Below, in pieces: positions 19,269 to 28,641 of a stretch of 64,000 nt of DNA. The notes under the pieces were generated by a model, which did not search any database, was not told the origin of the DNA, and saw only the letters and a program-made list of their open reading frames with translations. The translations under genes were made by a program, and so were the position numbers. The first letter of the stretch is position 1. The number at the start of each line of letters is the position of its first letter. The stretch is from Lacunisphaera sp. Lineage in GTDB: Bacteria; Verrucomicrobiota; Verrucomicrobiia; Opitutales; Opitutaceae. The stretch covers positions 1 through 64,000 of the forward strand of contig SIBQ01000009.1 in assembly GCA_009695095.1 (NCBI GenBank). Direction: 5' to 3'.

Positions 19269-20033
19269 CTATCCCTGCGTGGTCGGGAAATAGCGGGACA
19301 GGTCAATGGTTTTGTGCTTCAGGATGGACTCCAGCAGCTCGCGGCTGGGCAGGACGGTGAGGGAAGTGCCGAGATGGGCGAGCAGCGGTGACTGGGGGTC
19401 GAGCATCTCCACAAAAATCCGCGCGGTGGGGTTCACTTTCTGGATGCGGGAGACCACATGGAGCGTCTTAAGGTCGGGATCCTGAAAGCGGGCATTGGCG
19501 AAGACGAAAATGTAGGCCGCCGCGGCCAGGTTGGCCTGTTGCAAGGCGACCGGACTGAGCGGCACGCCGCGGACAAAGTGGTGTTGCGGATAGGGCTGCA
19601 ATCGCACGAGGTCCGTCAGAATGACAATTTCGCGCCGGCTGAGCTCCGGATAACGGTTGAGGCCCTGGATCAACTCGTCGGCAAAGGCGGTATATTCTCA
19701 AATGACCACGTGGTCCGTGGCCTTGACGGTCGCCGTGCCGAGGCGCTTTTGATTGGTCATGCCGTGGAGCGAGTCGGCGGTGATGGCGATGAAATTGGTG
19801 TAGCCGTAGATGCCGATGATGATGGTCACGACGCCGACGAGCCGGCCCATGCCGGTCATCGGGGCGACATCGCCGTAGCCGACGGTGGAGGAGCTGACAA
19901 ACCACCACCAGAGGGCATCGCCGTAGGTCTGAACGCGCGGGTTGAGGCCGTGCTCATAGGCCCAGAAAATCCAGGTGGTGCTGGTCATGCTCAGTAGCAG
20001 CAGAACTCCGATAAACCGCAATTGTCGCGCCAT
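19269..20033 (-). pseudogene. Two-TM potassium channel with in-frame TGA
   Basis: Ion-transport-2 type K+ channel with a cytoplasmic NAD-binding-like regulatory part. From ATG 20033 there are two membrane helices around the selectivity filter STVGYGDV. After ATDHVVI a TGA at 19698-19700 stops the frame, which then resumes without shift as EYTAFADELIQGLN and continues to TAG at 19269-19271. Related channels usually have Trp or Gly in this HVVIxGY/W turn, so TGG to TGA is a likely change. Whole length if read through is 254 residues. The N-terminal 111 residues alone could still make a pore without its gating domain. Confidence 0.8.
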
Positions 20034-20077
20034 GAGGCAACGTTCCTACCCGGGCCGGAGACTACCGGCAAGCCGAG

Positions 20078-21871
20078 TTATTTGGCCCAGGTGTCCTTGA
20101 GCGAGATGGTGCGGTTGAAGATGAGGCGCGGCCCGCCGGCAAGCGGCGGCCCTACTGGTGAGTCCTTGTCCAAGGCGAAGTAGCCGAGGCGCTCGAACTG
20201 GAAGCGGTCCTCGGGTTTGGCGGCTGCGAGCGAGGCCTCGAGTTTGGCAGTGACAATCTCGAGTGACCTCGGGTTCACCACCTTGAGAAAATCATCCTCG
20301 GCGGCGGGCTCGGCGACGTTGAAAAGCCGGTCGTAAAGGCGAACCTCGGCGTCGACACACTTGCTCGCGCTGACCCAGTGGATGGTGCCCTTGACCTTCT
20401 TGTCCACGTTGGGACCACCGGCACGGGTCGTGAGGTCGGCGGTGCCGCGAAGCTCGGTGATGGCACCGGCGGCGTTCTTCACGACCTCGTCGCACTTGAT
20501 GATGCAGGCGTATTTGAGCCGCACCTCGCCGCCGGGTTTAAGGCGGAAGTATTTTGGCGGCGGGACCTCGGCAAAGTCATCGGCCTCGATGAAGACCTCG
20601 CGGGTGAGGGCGATCTTGCGGGTCGTGGGGTTCGCGTCCTGCGGATTATTGGTGGCGGCGCACTCGAGGATCTCGCCGGCGGGAATATTGGTGAGCACGA
20701 GCTTCACGGGCTTGAGCACGGCCAGCCGGCGCTGGGCGGCGGCATTGAGCTCGTGGCGGACGGCGTTTTCAAAAACTGAGACTTCGGTGAGGGAGTCGAA
20801 CTTGGTGACGCCCACGCCGGTGACAAAGGCGCGGATGGCACTGGCCGGGATGCCGCGGCGGCGCAGGCCGGAGAGGGTGGGCATCCGCGGGTCGTCCCAG
20901 CCGCTGACATACTTCTCGCTGACCAGTTGGAGGAGTTTGCGTTTGGAGACGATGGTGTAACCGAGATTGAGCTTCGCGAATTCGTACTGGTGCGGCAGCG
21001 GGCGCGGCAGGCCGAGCTTTTCGAGGATCCAGTTGTAGAACGGACGATGATCGACGAACTCGAGTGTGCAGATGCTGTGGGTAACGCCCTCGAGGTAATC
21101 GCTGAGGCAATGCGCGTAGTCATAGAGCGGGTAGATGCACCACTTATCGCCGGTGTGGTGGTGCGCGGTGTGGCGAATGCGATAGAGCAGGGGGTCGCGC
21201 AGCCACATGTTGGGTGAGGCCATGTCGATCTTGCTGCGGAGCGAGCGGGCGCCGTCGGGAAAATCGCCGGTTTTCATCCGGGTATAAAGGTCGAGGTTCT
21301 CGGCGACAGTGCGGGTGCGAAACGGGCTGTCCTTGCCCGGCCGGCCGGGGGCGCCGCGGTAGCTGTCGGTGTCTTCCGGGCTCAGGTCGCAGACGTAGGC
21401 TTTGCCGCGCTTGATCAGCTCGACGGCATAGTCGTAGAGCTGGTCAAAATAACTGGAAGCGGAAAAGGGCTCGCTGTTCGCACCAGGTGCAACCGGGCCG
21501 AGGTAATTGTCCGATTGTCCGTTGACCGTGGTCCGGGCTGGGCTGGCGCCGTTGGGCTTGAAGCCGAGGCAGTGGTCGGCCCAGCCGGCGATAAGCCACC
21601 GCACGTCGGCGGTGATGGAGTCGACATACTCGGTCTCCTCCTTGGCCGGGTTGGTGTCGTCGAAGCGGAGGTTGCACCGGCCGTGATTTTCCCGGGCGAT
21701 CCCAAAGTTGAGGCAGATAGACTTGGCATGGCCGAGGTGCAGGTAACCGTTGGGCTCGGGCGGAAAGCGCGTGACGATCTGTGCGTAGCGCTTCTGGGTG
21801 ACATCCGCCGCGACGATGTCGCGGATGAAGTCGCTGGGGGCGGGCGCGGGCGGGTTGGGCTCAACGGGCAT
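20078..21871 (-). CDS. glnS: Glutaminyl-tRNA synthetase
   Basis: Charges tRNA-Gln directly. At 597 residues it is a little longer than E. coli GlnRS (554). The class I motif is PPEPNGYLHLGHAKSICLNF, and the KMSKS position reads VSKRKLLQLV. The anticodon-binding beta-barrel region is present, with GTIHWVSASKCVDAEVRLYD. GlnRS in bacteria came from eukaryotes and is patchy; its presence with gltX fits gamma-proteobacteria, Deinococcus and several PVC bacteria. It starts at ATG 21871 and ends 45 bases before the start of the K+ channel gene on the same strand. Confidence 0.95.
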   Translation of the reverse strand: MPVEPNPPAPAPSDFIRDIVAADVTQKRYAQIVTRFPPEPNGYLHLGHAKSICLNFGIARENHGRCNLRFDDTNPAKEETEYVDSITADVRWLIAGWADHCLGFKPNGASPARTTVNGQSDNYLGPVAPGANSEPFSASSYFDQLYDYAVELIKRGKAYVCDLSPEDTDSYRGAPGRPGKDSPFRTRTVAENLDLYTRMKTGDFPDGARSLRSKIDMASPNMWLRDPLLYRIRHTAHHHTGDKWCIYPLYDYAHCLSDYLEGVTHSICTLEFVDHRPFYNWILEKLGLPRPLPHQYEFAKLNLGYTIVSKRKLLQLVSEKYVSGWDDPRMPTLSGLRRRGIPASAIRAFVTGVGVTKFDSLTEVSVFENAVRHELNAAAQRRLAVLKPVKLVLTNIPAGEILECAATNNPQDANPTTRKIALTREVFIEADDFAEVPPPKYFRLKPGGEVRLKYACIIKCDEVVKNAAGAITELRGTADLTTRAGGPNVDKKVKGTIHWVSASKCVDAEVRLYDRLFNVAEPAAEDDFLKVVNPRSLEIVTAKLEASLAAAKPEDRFQFERLGYFALDKDSPVGPPLAGGPRLIFNRTISLKDTWAK

Positions 21872-22099
21872 CCCGCCACAAAAGGGGAATCAGCCCCCGC
21901 AAGGCAATGATGCAGTTGACCGGAGACATCCGGCCTCCGCTACTTGGTGGCCGCCGTCGGCTAGGTGGTGAGCAGCCCCTCGAAGCAGGTCTTGGTGGGT
22001 TCGCCGGCCAGCCCATGCCGCGAGCATGCCCAAATTGTTTTTGCATTGCGGGAATCTTTCTGCGGCACTCAGGGCGATGGCTTCCCCGATTCTGAAGTG

Positions 22100-24331
22100 A
22101 TGAGCACCCATCGCATTACCGCCCCGCCGGGCGAGCGCCTGAAGGCTTGGGTGCCCTTCGGCTTGGGGCAGACCAAGCCCAAGCATTTCCGCGACATGGC
22201 CGGGATCGCCTGGGACAACCGCGACAACCTGCGCTACGCGTGGAAGATCATCACTCGTGGCGTGTGTGACGGCTGCGCGCTCGGCGTGGCCGGGCTGCAC
22301 GACTGGACCATCGAGGGCGTGCACCTGTGCATGACGCGGCTGAATCTGCTCCGGCTCAACACCATGCCCGCGATGGACACTGCGCTGCTGGCCGACGTGG
22401 CCCCGCTGGCCGCTCTCGACAACCGCAAGCTGCGTGAGCTCGGCCGGCTCAGCTACCCGATGCTCCGCCGGAAGGGCGAGCCGGGCTTCCAGCGCATCAG
22501 GTGGGACGAGGCACTGAAGCTGGCCGGAGCGCGGCTGCGCTCGACGGATCCGCGCCGCGTGGCGTTCTTTCTCACCGCCCGGGGCATCACCAACGAGGTT
22601 TATTACGCCGGCCAGAAGGCGGCGCGCTTTCTCGGGACCAGCCACATCGACAACGCCGCGCGCATCTGCCACTCGCCCTCGACTGTCGCCATGAAACAGA
22701 CGCTCGGCGTCAGCGCCTCCACGTGCAGTTACATTGATTGGATGGGCACGGACCTCGTGGTTTTCTTTGGCTCCAATCCCGCCAACGACCAGCCCGTCAG
22801 CACCAAATACCTGCACCTCGCCAAGCAGCGCGGCACCCGCATCATTTTTGTGAATCCCTACTTCGAACCCGGCATGAAGCGTTACTGGGTGCCTTCCGAG
22901 GTGGGCAGTGCCTTGTTCGGCACCGACCTCGTTGACTACTGGTTCCCTGTCGCGCAGGGCGGCGACATCGCGCTGCTTTACGGCGTGCTGAAGCACCTGG
23001 TGGCCACCGGCGGCGTGAACCGCGCTTTTGTTGACGCACACACCACCGGATTTGAAGCGGTGGCATCCCGCGCCAGTGAACTGCCGTGGGAGGTGATCGA
23101 GGCTGGCAGCGGACTGTCGCGGGCCAGCATCGCGGAACTGGCCGGCTTGCTCGCCGCGGCCAAATCGGCGGTGTTGGTGTGGAGCATGGGCATCACCCAG
23201 CACATGTTTGGCGGCGACACCGTGCAGATGATCCTAAACGTCGCCTTGGCGCGCGGTTTTCTTGGCCGGAATTTTTGCGGGGTCATGCCCATTCGCGGTC
23301 ATTCATCCGTGCAGGGTGGCGCCGAAATGGGCGCCTACGCCACCGCCTTTCCGGGCGGACTGCCGGTCACGCCGGCTAATGCCGCGGCGCTCGGCGCGCA
23401 GTACGGCTTTCCGGTGCCCGACAAGCCCGGCCTCACGACCACCGAGATGGTGGAGGCGGCGGCGCGCGGCGAACTCGACGTGCTTTACATGCTGGGGGGG
23501 AACTTCCTGCGGACGCTGCCCGAGCCGGAGTATGTGCGCGCGGCGCTGGCGCGAGTGCCGCTGCGCATCCACCAGGACATAATCGTGACGGACCAGATGT
23601 TCATCGAGCCGGGCGAGGCGGTGCTGCTGCTGCCGGCGAAGACCCGCTACGAGCAGGACGATGGCGGCACGGAGACCAGCACAGAGCGGCGCGTGATGTT
23701 CACGCCGGAGATACCGCGGCAGCTGGGCGAGGCCCGTGCGGAGTGGAAAATTCTTTTTGATATTGCAGCGGCGGCTTATCCGGAGAGGGCCGCCCCGCTG
23801 CAGGGCGTCACCGGTCAGACGCTGCGCGAGGAAATCGCCCGCGTCGTGCCGTTCTACGACGGCGTGCAGCATCTGAAAAAAACGGGTGACGCCTTCCAAT
23901 ATGGCGGCCGGCATCTTTGCCTCGACGGCAAGTGCGCGACACCAGATGGCCGGGCCCGCCTCCGGGCGGTCGATCTGCCGGCGCCGCCGCCGGCAGACGG
24001 CACGTTTCATGTGAGCACGCGCCGCGGCAAGCAGTTCAACACCCTGATTTATGCGGACATCGACCCGATCAACGGCGCGCCGCGCGGGGCGGTCCTCATG
24101 AGCCCCGATGACGCCGCACGTCTGCACCTCAAACAGGGTGATCGTATCGCGCTCACCAATGAGTTGGGACGTTACGATGGCACTGTGTTCCTCGCGCCAC
24201 TCGCGCCCGGCAATCTGCAAATCCACTGGCCCGAGGGCAACGTGATCGTCCAGCGCGGACGCGTGGATGCGCTCAGTGGCGCGCCCGACTACAACGCCCG
24301 GGTGCGCGTCGAACTCATGGCGGTGTCATGA
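22100..24331 (+). CDS. FdhF/YdeP-family molybdopterin oxidoreductase
   Basis: Formate-dehydrogenase-like alpha subunit that binds bis-MGD molybdenum cofactor. The 743 residues match the YdeP branch (E. coli YdeP 759). The molybdenum ligand position reads ARICHSPS, with Cys190 in place of selenocysteine. The N-terminal cluster region has only CDGC and one further Cys (HLC), so the four-cysteine iron-sulphur motif of true FdhF is incomplete. Later motifs FFGSNPANDQPVS and MPIRGHSSVQGGAEMG are typical. ATG 22100 gives the family start MSTHRITAPPGERLKAWVPF; the open frame back to 21965 is not conserved. The substrate of YdeP proteins is unknown; in E. coli the gene is linked to acid resistance. 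Confidence 0.9.
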   Translation: MSTHRITAPPGERLKAWVPFGLGQTKPKHFRDMAGIAWDNRDNLRYAWKIITRGVCDGCALGVAGLHDWTIEGVHLCMTRLNLLRLNTMPAMDTALLADVAPLAALDNRKLRELGRLSYPMLRRKGEPGFQRIRWDEALKLAGARLRSTDPRRVAFFLTARGITNEVYYAGQKAARFLGTSHIDNAARICHSPSTVAMKQTLGVSASTCSYIDWMGTDLVVFFGSNPANDQPVSTKYLHLAKQRGTRIIFVNPYFEPGMKRYWVPSEVGSALFGTDLVDYWFPVAQGGDIALLYGVLKHLVATGGVNRAFVDAHTTGFEAVASRASELPWEVIEAGSGLSRASIAELAGLLAAAKSAVLVWSMGITQHMFGGDTVQMILNVALARGFLGRNFCGVMPIRGHSSVQGGAEMGAYATAFPGGLPVTPANAAALGAQYGFPVPDKPGLTTTEMVEAAARGELDVLYMLGGNFLRTLPEPEYVRAALARVPLRIHQDIIVTDQMFIEPGEAVLLLPAKTRYEQDDGGTETSTERRVMFTPEIPRQLGEARAEWKILFDIAAAAYPERAAPLQGVTGQTLREEIARVVPFYDGVQHLKKTGDAFQYGGRHLCLDGKCATPDGRARLRAVDLPAPPPADGTFHVSTRRGKQFNTLIYADIDPINGAPRGAVLMSPDDAARLHLKQGDRIALTNELGRYDGTVFLAPLAPGNLQIHWPEGNVIVQRGRVDALSGAPDYNARVRVELMAVS

Positions 24332-25152
24332 AAGCCGCGGCCCTCACCCGCAGCTGGTCCGTGCGACGGGTGCGGGCGCGCACCGCCGCCAAAGTGGTCG
24401 CCGATACCCTCGCGGTGGAGGAGCCTTTGGAGTTGCGCGTGCGTGGACGTTCGGTGGCAGTGGTGATGCGCACGCCGGGGCACGATGCCGATCTGGCCGC
24501 CGGCTTCCTGCTGACCGAGGGCATCGTGCACTCGGCGGACGAGATCTACGACATCATGCAATGCCCCACCACCGATGTGCGCGCCAACGAGGGCAATGTG
24601 GTGGAAGTGGTGTTGCCGAAGAGCGTGCGGGTCGATTTTGACCGGCTCACGCGCCACGTCTTCAGCGGTTCGAGTTGCGGACTGTGCGGCAAGACCACCA
24701 TCGCGGCCGTGCAGCAGCATTTTCCCAAGGTGAAGCGCCCGCTGCGCGTGCCCGCGGAGTTGCTGCATCAATTGCCGGCGCTGCTGGCCGCCGCCCAGCC
24801 GGCCTTCCAGACCACGGGCGGATTGCACGCGACCGCGCTTTTTGACCTGACAGGAAAGTTGCTGGTGGCCCGCGAGGACGTGGGCCGGCACAATGCCATG
24901 GACAAGGTGCTCGGACATGCCTTGCGCGCGGGCTGGCTGCCGCTGGAGCGCCACATTCTGCTGGTGAGCGGACGCCTGTCCTTTGAGATCATGCAAAAGG
25001 CACTGGCGGCGCGCGTCTCCGTCGTGGCCGGGATTTCCGCCCCCACGAGCCTTGCGGCCGAGTTTGCGCGCGCCAGCGGACAGACCTTGGTCGGTTTCCT
25101 GCGCGCTGGCCGGCTCAATGTCTATGCCGGGCGGCTGGCATCTGCAAAATGA
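24328..25152 (+). CDS. fdhD: Formate dehydrogenase sulfurtransferase FdhD
   Basis: Passes sulphur from a cysteine desulfurase to the molybdenum cofactor of formate-dehydrogenase-like enzymes. The 274 residues match E. coli FdhD (277). The essential cysteine pair lies in SSCGLCGKTT, and GGLHATALFD and VGRHNAMDKVLGHAL are the other conserved blocks. Its ATG overlaps the stop of the YdeP-like gene (ATGA), so the two are translationally coupled and the oxidoreductase is the probable client. The 3' end overlaps the next gene in the same way. Confidence 0.93.
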   Translation: MKAAALTRSWSVRRVRARTAAKVVADTLAVEEPLELRVRGRSVAVVMRTPGHDADLAAGFLLTEGIVHSADEIYDIMQCPTTDVRANEGNVVEVVLPKSVRVDFDRLTRHVFSGSSCGLCGKTTIAAVQQHFPKVKRPLRVPAELLHQLPALLAAAQPAFQTTGGLHATALFDLTGKLLVAREDVGRHNAMDKVLGHALRAGWLPLERHILLVSGRLSFEIMQKALAARVSVVAGISAPTSLAAEFARASGQTLVGFLRAGRLNVYAGRLASAK

Positions 25153-25619
25153 ACATTGCCGCCCTCTACATTTCGCCCGGTCACAACTATCTGGGCCATT
25201 ACGGGCTTCCACCTGGCAAGTATCCTGTGGAGTCCGTGCAAACGGTCGAGTGTCTGGCTGGGCGCGGGCTGGTGGCCGACCGGTTTTTTGACCACAAGCC
25301 CGACTTTGCCGGGCAGGTGACTTTTTTCGCCATGGAAGTTTATGAGGAAATTCGTCGCGCCCTGAATTGCATGGACCAGCCACCCTCAGTTTTCCGGCGC
25401 AATGTGCTGAGCCGGGGGCTCGACCTTAACGTCCTCATTGGCGCCGAATTTGAAGTGCAGGGCGTGCGTTTTGCCGGGATGCGCGAATGCACGCCGTGTT
25501 ATTGGATGGATCAGGCCTTCGCGCCTGGCGCCGAAGCCTGGTTGAAGGGCCGGGGTGGATTGCGGGCGCGCATCCTTACGTCGGGCTGGCTGAAAGTGGA
25601 CGCTCCACTGCCATGCTGA
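25149..25619 (+). CDS. MOSC-domain protein
   Basis: MOSC domains bind molybdenum cofactor or carry sulphur to it. The 156 residues have the conserved cysteine in RECTPCYWMDQAFAPGAE followed by GRGGLRARIL. ATGA overlap with fdhD and a 7-base overlap with mobA place it firmly in the cofactor operon. It lacks the N-terminal beta-barrel of MOSC-N proteins, so it is a stand-alone MOSC unit. It could serve cofactor storage or a second sulphuration step for the YdeP-like enzyme; neither is shown by sequence. Confidence 0.85.
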   Translation: MNIAALYISPGHNYLGHYGLPPGKYPVESVQTVECLAGRGLVADRFFDHKPDFAGQVTFFAMEVYEEIRRALNCMDQPPSVFRRNVLSRGLDLNVLIGAEFEVQGVRFAGMRECTPCYWMDQAFAPGAEAWLKGRGGLRARILTSGWLKVDAPLPC

Positions 25620-26182
25620 GCGGACTTGTGCTGGCAGGCGGAGAGTCCACGCGGATGGGCCGCGCCAAAGCCGCTCTGACGCTGGCGGACGGTCGCACGC
25701 TGCTGCAGCGGCAGGTAGGGGTGTTGCGGGCAGCCGGTGCGACCACGGTGCAAGTTTCCATCGGTTCAGGGAGCGGGTTCATGGTGGAGGGAGCTACTCC
25801 GGTCGCGGACCACGTGGCGCATGCCGGACCATTGGCGGGTATCGCCGCCGGATTGCGGGCCGCGCCGGCGGGCTTGGTGCTGGTGCTGGCGGTGGACATG
25901 CCGGCGATCACAGAGGTGCATCTGCGCCAATTGCTGGAGAGGACAAGGTCAGCGCGAGGCGTGGTCCCGATGCTGGCTGGGCAGTGCGAGCCCTTGGCCG
26001 CAATTTATCCGTCAGCGCTCGCTGCCTCGGCTGAAGCGTGGCTGGCGTGCGGCCGGCGCGCGGTTCACACTTGGGCGGAAGACGAGGCGGGGAAGGGAAA
26101 CCTGCTGCTTTGGGACACGCCGCCGGACTGGTCGGATGCGTTTCGCAACTGGAACGCGCCCGACGATCTACCGGCGAGGTGA
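25613..26182 (+). CDS. mobA: Molybdenum cofactor guanylyltransferase
   Basis: Adds GMP to molybdopterin to make MGD, needed by the bis-MGD oxidoreductase encoded first in this operon. The 189 residues show the nucleotidyltransferase motif LAGGESTRMGRAKAAL at the N-terminus, GPLAGIAAGL, and the metal-binding AVDMPAI. ATG 25613 is chosen because it begins right at the family motif and overlaps the MOSC stop. The operon thus contains enzyme, sulphuration, MOSC and MGD synthesis, but no moaABC or moeA in the window. Confidence 0.92.
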   Translation: MLSGLVLAGGESTRMGRAKAALTLADGRTLLQRQVGVLRAAGATTVQVSIGSGSGFMVEGATPVADHVAHAGPLAGIAAGLRAAPAGLVLVLAVDMPAITEVHLRQLLERTRSARGVVPMLAGQCEPLAAIYPSALAASAEAWLACGRRAVHTWAEDEAGKGNLLLWDTPPDWSDAFRNWNAPDDLPAR

Positions 26183-26232
26183 GACGGGTCTTTGCCCGTA
26201 CAATGCAGCCGACGGGGATCCAAACTATCCGG

Positions 26233-26530
26233 TCATAGGCGGATAAGCTCGGAATCGTCCGGGCCACGCAGCAGCGAGTTTTGCGTGTTGATGCCGGTCA
26301 CGAGCAGGCCGGAGAAGGTGTGTTTCTCGTCGGTGCGGAGCTGGGAGGACGACTGGGCCCGAGTTGAAAATAATCCTGCCCAACGCCCGGTCTTGATGTC
26401 GGCGTGCGACTCGAGGCAGGCGAGCACCTCGCGTCGGGCTTGAGGTGCTGGCGGCGGCCATGGGCGGAGCGCGCGAGCATGAGGTAACAGGCAGCGTCAA
26501 GGTGATGAAATAAGAGGGCCCGGCGAGGAT
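26233..26530 (-). pseudogene. Unrecognised remnant with one frameshift
   Basis: A plausible coding trace in the 452-base gap between mobA and the pseudopilin gene. On the minus strand one frame reads ALLFHHLDAACYLML and KPDA; a shift near 26430 then gives REVLACLESHADIKTGRWAG, and the frame closes with NTQNSLLRGPDDSELIRL and a stop at 26233. I do not recognise the family. The upstream end is undefined. The rest of the gap shows only a 5-base hairpin (ACGGG/CCCGT, 26184-26199) just after mobA. Confidence 0.35.
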
Positions 26531-26634
26531 AGTATCCTGATTTGAAATGTTGGGCGGCCGCCTGCCGGCAGGCCGTGCCTGAAACGCCACCAGCCACCGG
26601 TCCGGCGACTGGCGCCGGCCCTACAGTCGGGAAG

Positions 26635-27411
26635 CTACGCCAAGCTCAAGGGGCCTTTTCGGCCGGGGTGCCCGGCGAGACTGCCGATACCGGCGGGCGG
26701 TGTGGCGTAAACGCGGGGATTGGCGGCGGGGTTGGCGTTGAAGGGCAGGGCCTGGAGGAGGGAGCTGCCCTTGCGGCCGTTGTTGAGCGTCAGCTGGGTC
26801 GCGGCCTCGGTGAGATTGGGGTAGAACTGGATATTGCCGCCGAGAAAGGCGATATGGCCGCCGGTGTCCTTGTAAGTGCCGTTGTCCGCGCTCCAGAGGC
26901 CGGTGTCGAGCAGGCCGCGAGTGAAGGCGACGGGCGTGGTGGGCGGGTTGCTCATGCGCAAGCCGCCGACGAATTCGAAGCTGAGTACGCGGTTGATGAC
27001 AAAGCTGGGGTCGAGCACACTGCGGTTGGCGGGGCTGACGATGGCGACGGGGTAGTCGCCGTTGAAGGCCGGGTCTTTTTTCGCGATATAGAACGCCGGG
27101 TCGGTAAGAATGCCGCGCTGGGCGAGAACGCCGGCCCAGAGGAACGGGCCCGGGCCGCCGGTTACGGGCGGGGGAACCTGCGCGAGGATAGCAGCGGGAT
27201 CGGGAAGGCGGTCGTTGTTGTCGGCGGCGTAGATGGTCGCGGCTTTGACGATCTCGCGAAGGTTGCTGGCGTCGACGGCGCGCTGCGCGGTCTCGCGAAC
27301 CTTGCCGACGGTGGGGAAAATTAGCGCCGCAAGGATGCCGATGATGGCAATGACCGTGAGCAGCTCGATGAGCGTGAAGCCGGGAGAAACGGGACGTGTT
27401 TTCATAAGCAT
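26635..27411 (-). CDS. Type II/IV pseudopilin-like protein
   Basis: Prepilin-type N-terminus PGFTLIELLTVIAIIGILAA, with the Gly/Phe cleavage and methylation site and Glu5, then a hydrophobic helix. The 258-residue protein has a long extracellular domain with NLREIVKAATIYAADNNDR and a C-terminal half typical of the many prepilin-like cell-surface proteins of Verrucomicrobia and Planctomycetes (DUF1559-like). No prepilin peptidase or assembly ATPase is adjacent. ATG 27411 or ATG 27405 could start it. It may act as a minor pilin or simply an inner-membrane-anchored surface protein. Confidence 0.8.
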   Translation of the reverse strand: MLMKTRPVSPGFTLIELLTVIAIIGILAALIFPTVGKVRETAQRAVDASNLREIVKAATIYAADNNDRLPDPAAILAQVPPPVTGGPGPFLWAGVLAQRGILTDPAFYIAKKDPAFNGDYPVAIVSPANRSVLDPSFVINRVLSFEFVGGLRMSNPPTTPVAFTRGLLDTGLWSADNGTYKDTGGHIAFLGGNIQFYPNLTEAATQLTLNNGRKGSSLLQALPFNANPAANPRVYATPPAGIGSLAGHPGRKGPLSLA

Positions 27412-27525
27412 GCAAAACTACGGCCCGCTGCCCAAAACAGTTTGGGTCAAGAACGACAAATACAAGCGGATTCTCGCATTACCGGACTGGACAATGTCGG
27501 GGGCTTTGCTGCTATAAACAGCCTC

Positions 27526-28392
27526 ATGATCGTATATCTAGACGGGAGGTATGTTGATTCCACCGAGGCCAAAGTCTCGGTCTTCGATCACGGTCTGCTT
27601 TACGGCGATGGTGTGTTCGAGGGCATCCGCATTTACAATGGCAACGTCTACCGGCTCGATGACCACCTGGAACGGCTGGAGCAATCGTGCAAGGCCATCA
27701 TGCTGGACGTCCCGCTCTCCCGCGCCGCGATGGCGCAGGCGGTGTGCGAGACCTGCCGGCAGAACAAACTCACTTCCGGCTACATCCGCCTCGTCATCAC
27801 GCGCGGCGTAGGTGACCTCGGGCTAGCCCCGTGGTTGTGCGAGAAGCCGACCCTTTTCATCATCGCCAGCAAGGTGTCGCTCTACCCGCAGGAACACTAC
27901 GACAACGGCCTCAGCATCGTCACGGTGCCGACCCGCCGCATCGCGCCCGACGCACTGCCCCCGACCATCAAGTCGCTCAATTACCTCAACAATATCCTCG
28001 CCAAGATCGAGGCCCGGCAGGCGGGTGCGCTGGAGGCCATCATGCTCAACGCCCAGGGCTACGTGGCGGAGTGCACGGCGGACAACGTCTTTATCATCCA
28101 GAAGGGAGAGATCCTGACGCCAGCCGCCTCCGCGGGCGCGCTCAAGGGCATCACCCGCGCCACCATCTTCGACATCGCCCGGGAACTCGGCCTGCAGATC
28201 CGCGAGGCCGACCTCACCCGCCACGACATCTGGTGCGCGGACGAATGCTTCCTCACCGGCACGGGCGCCGAGGTCATCCCCGTGGTGAAGCTCGACAGCC
28301 GCGTCATCGGCAATGGCAAGCCCGGCCCGATTACCGCCCGCGTGCTGGCCAGTTTCCGCCAGCGGGTGCTCACCGAGGGCACGCGGATCTGA
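27526..28392 (+). CDS. ilvE: Branched-chain aminotransferase (class IV)
   Basis: PLP enzyme for the last step of valine, leucine and isoleucine synthesis. The 288 residues show DGRYVDSTEAKVSVFDHGLLYGDGVFEGIR at the N-terminal region (quoted parts: DHGLLYGDGVFEG), the PLP-lysine Lys149 in KSLNYLNNI, and FLTGTGAEVIPV near the C-terminus. ATG 27526 gives the normal start MIVYLDGRYVD; the open frame upstream is not conserved. D-amino-acid aminotransferase and aminodeoxychorismate lyase share this fold, but the KSLNYLNN motif favours IlvE. It stands alone. Confidence 0.9.
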   Translation: MIVYLDGRYVDSTEAKVSVFDHGLLYGDGVFEGIRIYNGNVYRLDDHLERLEQSCKAIMLDVPLSRAAMAQAVCETCRQNKLTSGYIRLVITRGVGDLGLAPWLCEKPTLFIIASKVSLYPQEHYDNGLSIVTVPTRRIAPDALPPTIKSLNYLNNILAKIEARQAGALEAIMLNAQGYVAECTADNVFIIQKGEILTPAASAGALKGITRATIFDIARELGLQIREADLTRHDIWCADECFLTGTGAEVIPVVKLDSRVIGNGKPGPITARVLASFRQRVLTEGTRI

Positions 28393-28641
28393 GGATCGCA
28401 GCTCTGCTCTGATTGGTGGAACCCGGCCTCCGGGCTGGGTCGTTTGCGAACAGGCTGAAAACGCGTCCCGAGGCAGTGTTCCACCTCACCAGCCGTGTGG
28501 GGCGAGTTTGCTCACCCGCCCCGCCTCCGCGCTTGCGTAAACAGCCGGGGTGGGCATACCATCAGTCGGGAAGAAGGGCCTTGCCCGGAGCTATTTGCGT
28601 TTCCGGCGCGGGGTGCTATCCTCCCGGCTTAGAACCAATCC

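Noticed and set aside
19698-19700. TGA in the K+ channel as selenocysteine
   Set aside because: No cysteine is expected at this turn, no SECIS-like hairpin follows, and channels of this type are not selenoproteins.
22667-22669. Selenocysteine at the molybdenum site of the YdeP-like enzyme
   Set aside because: The codon is TGC, an ordinary cysteine.
28393-28641. CtsR operator upstream of mcsA
   Set aside because: No convincing tandem heptanucleotide repeat was found by eye.
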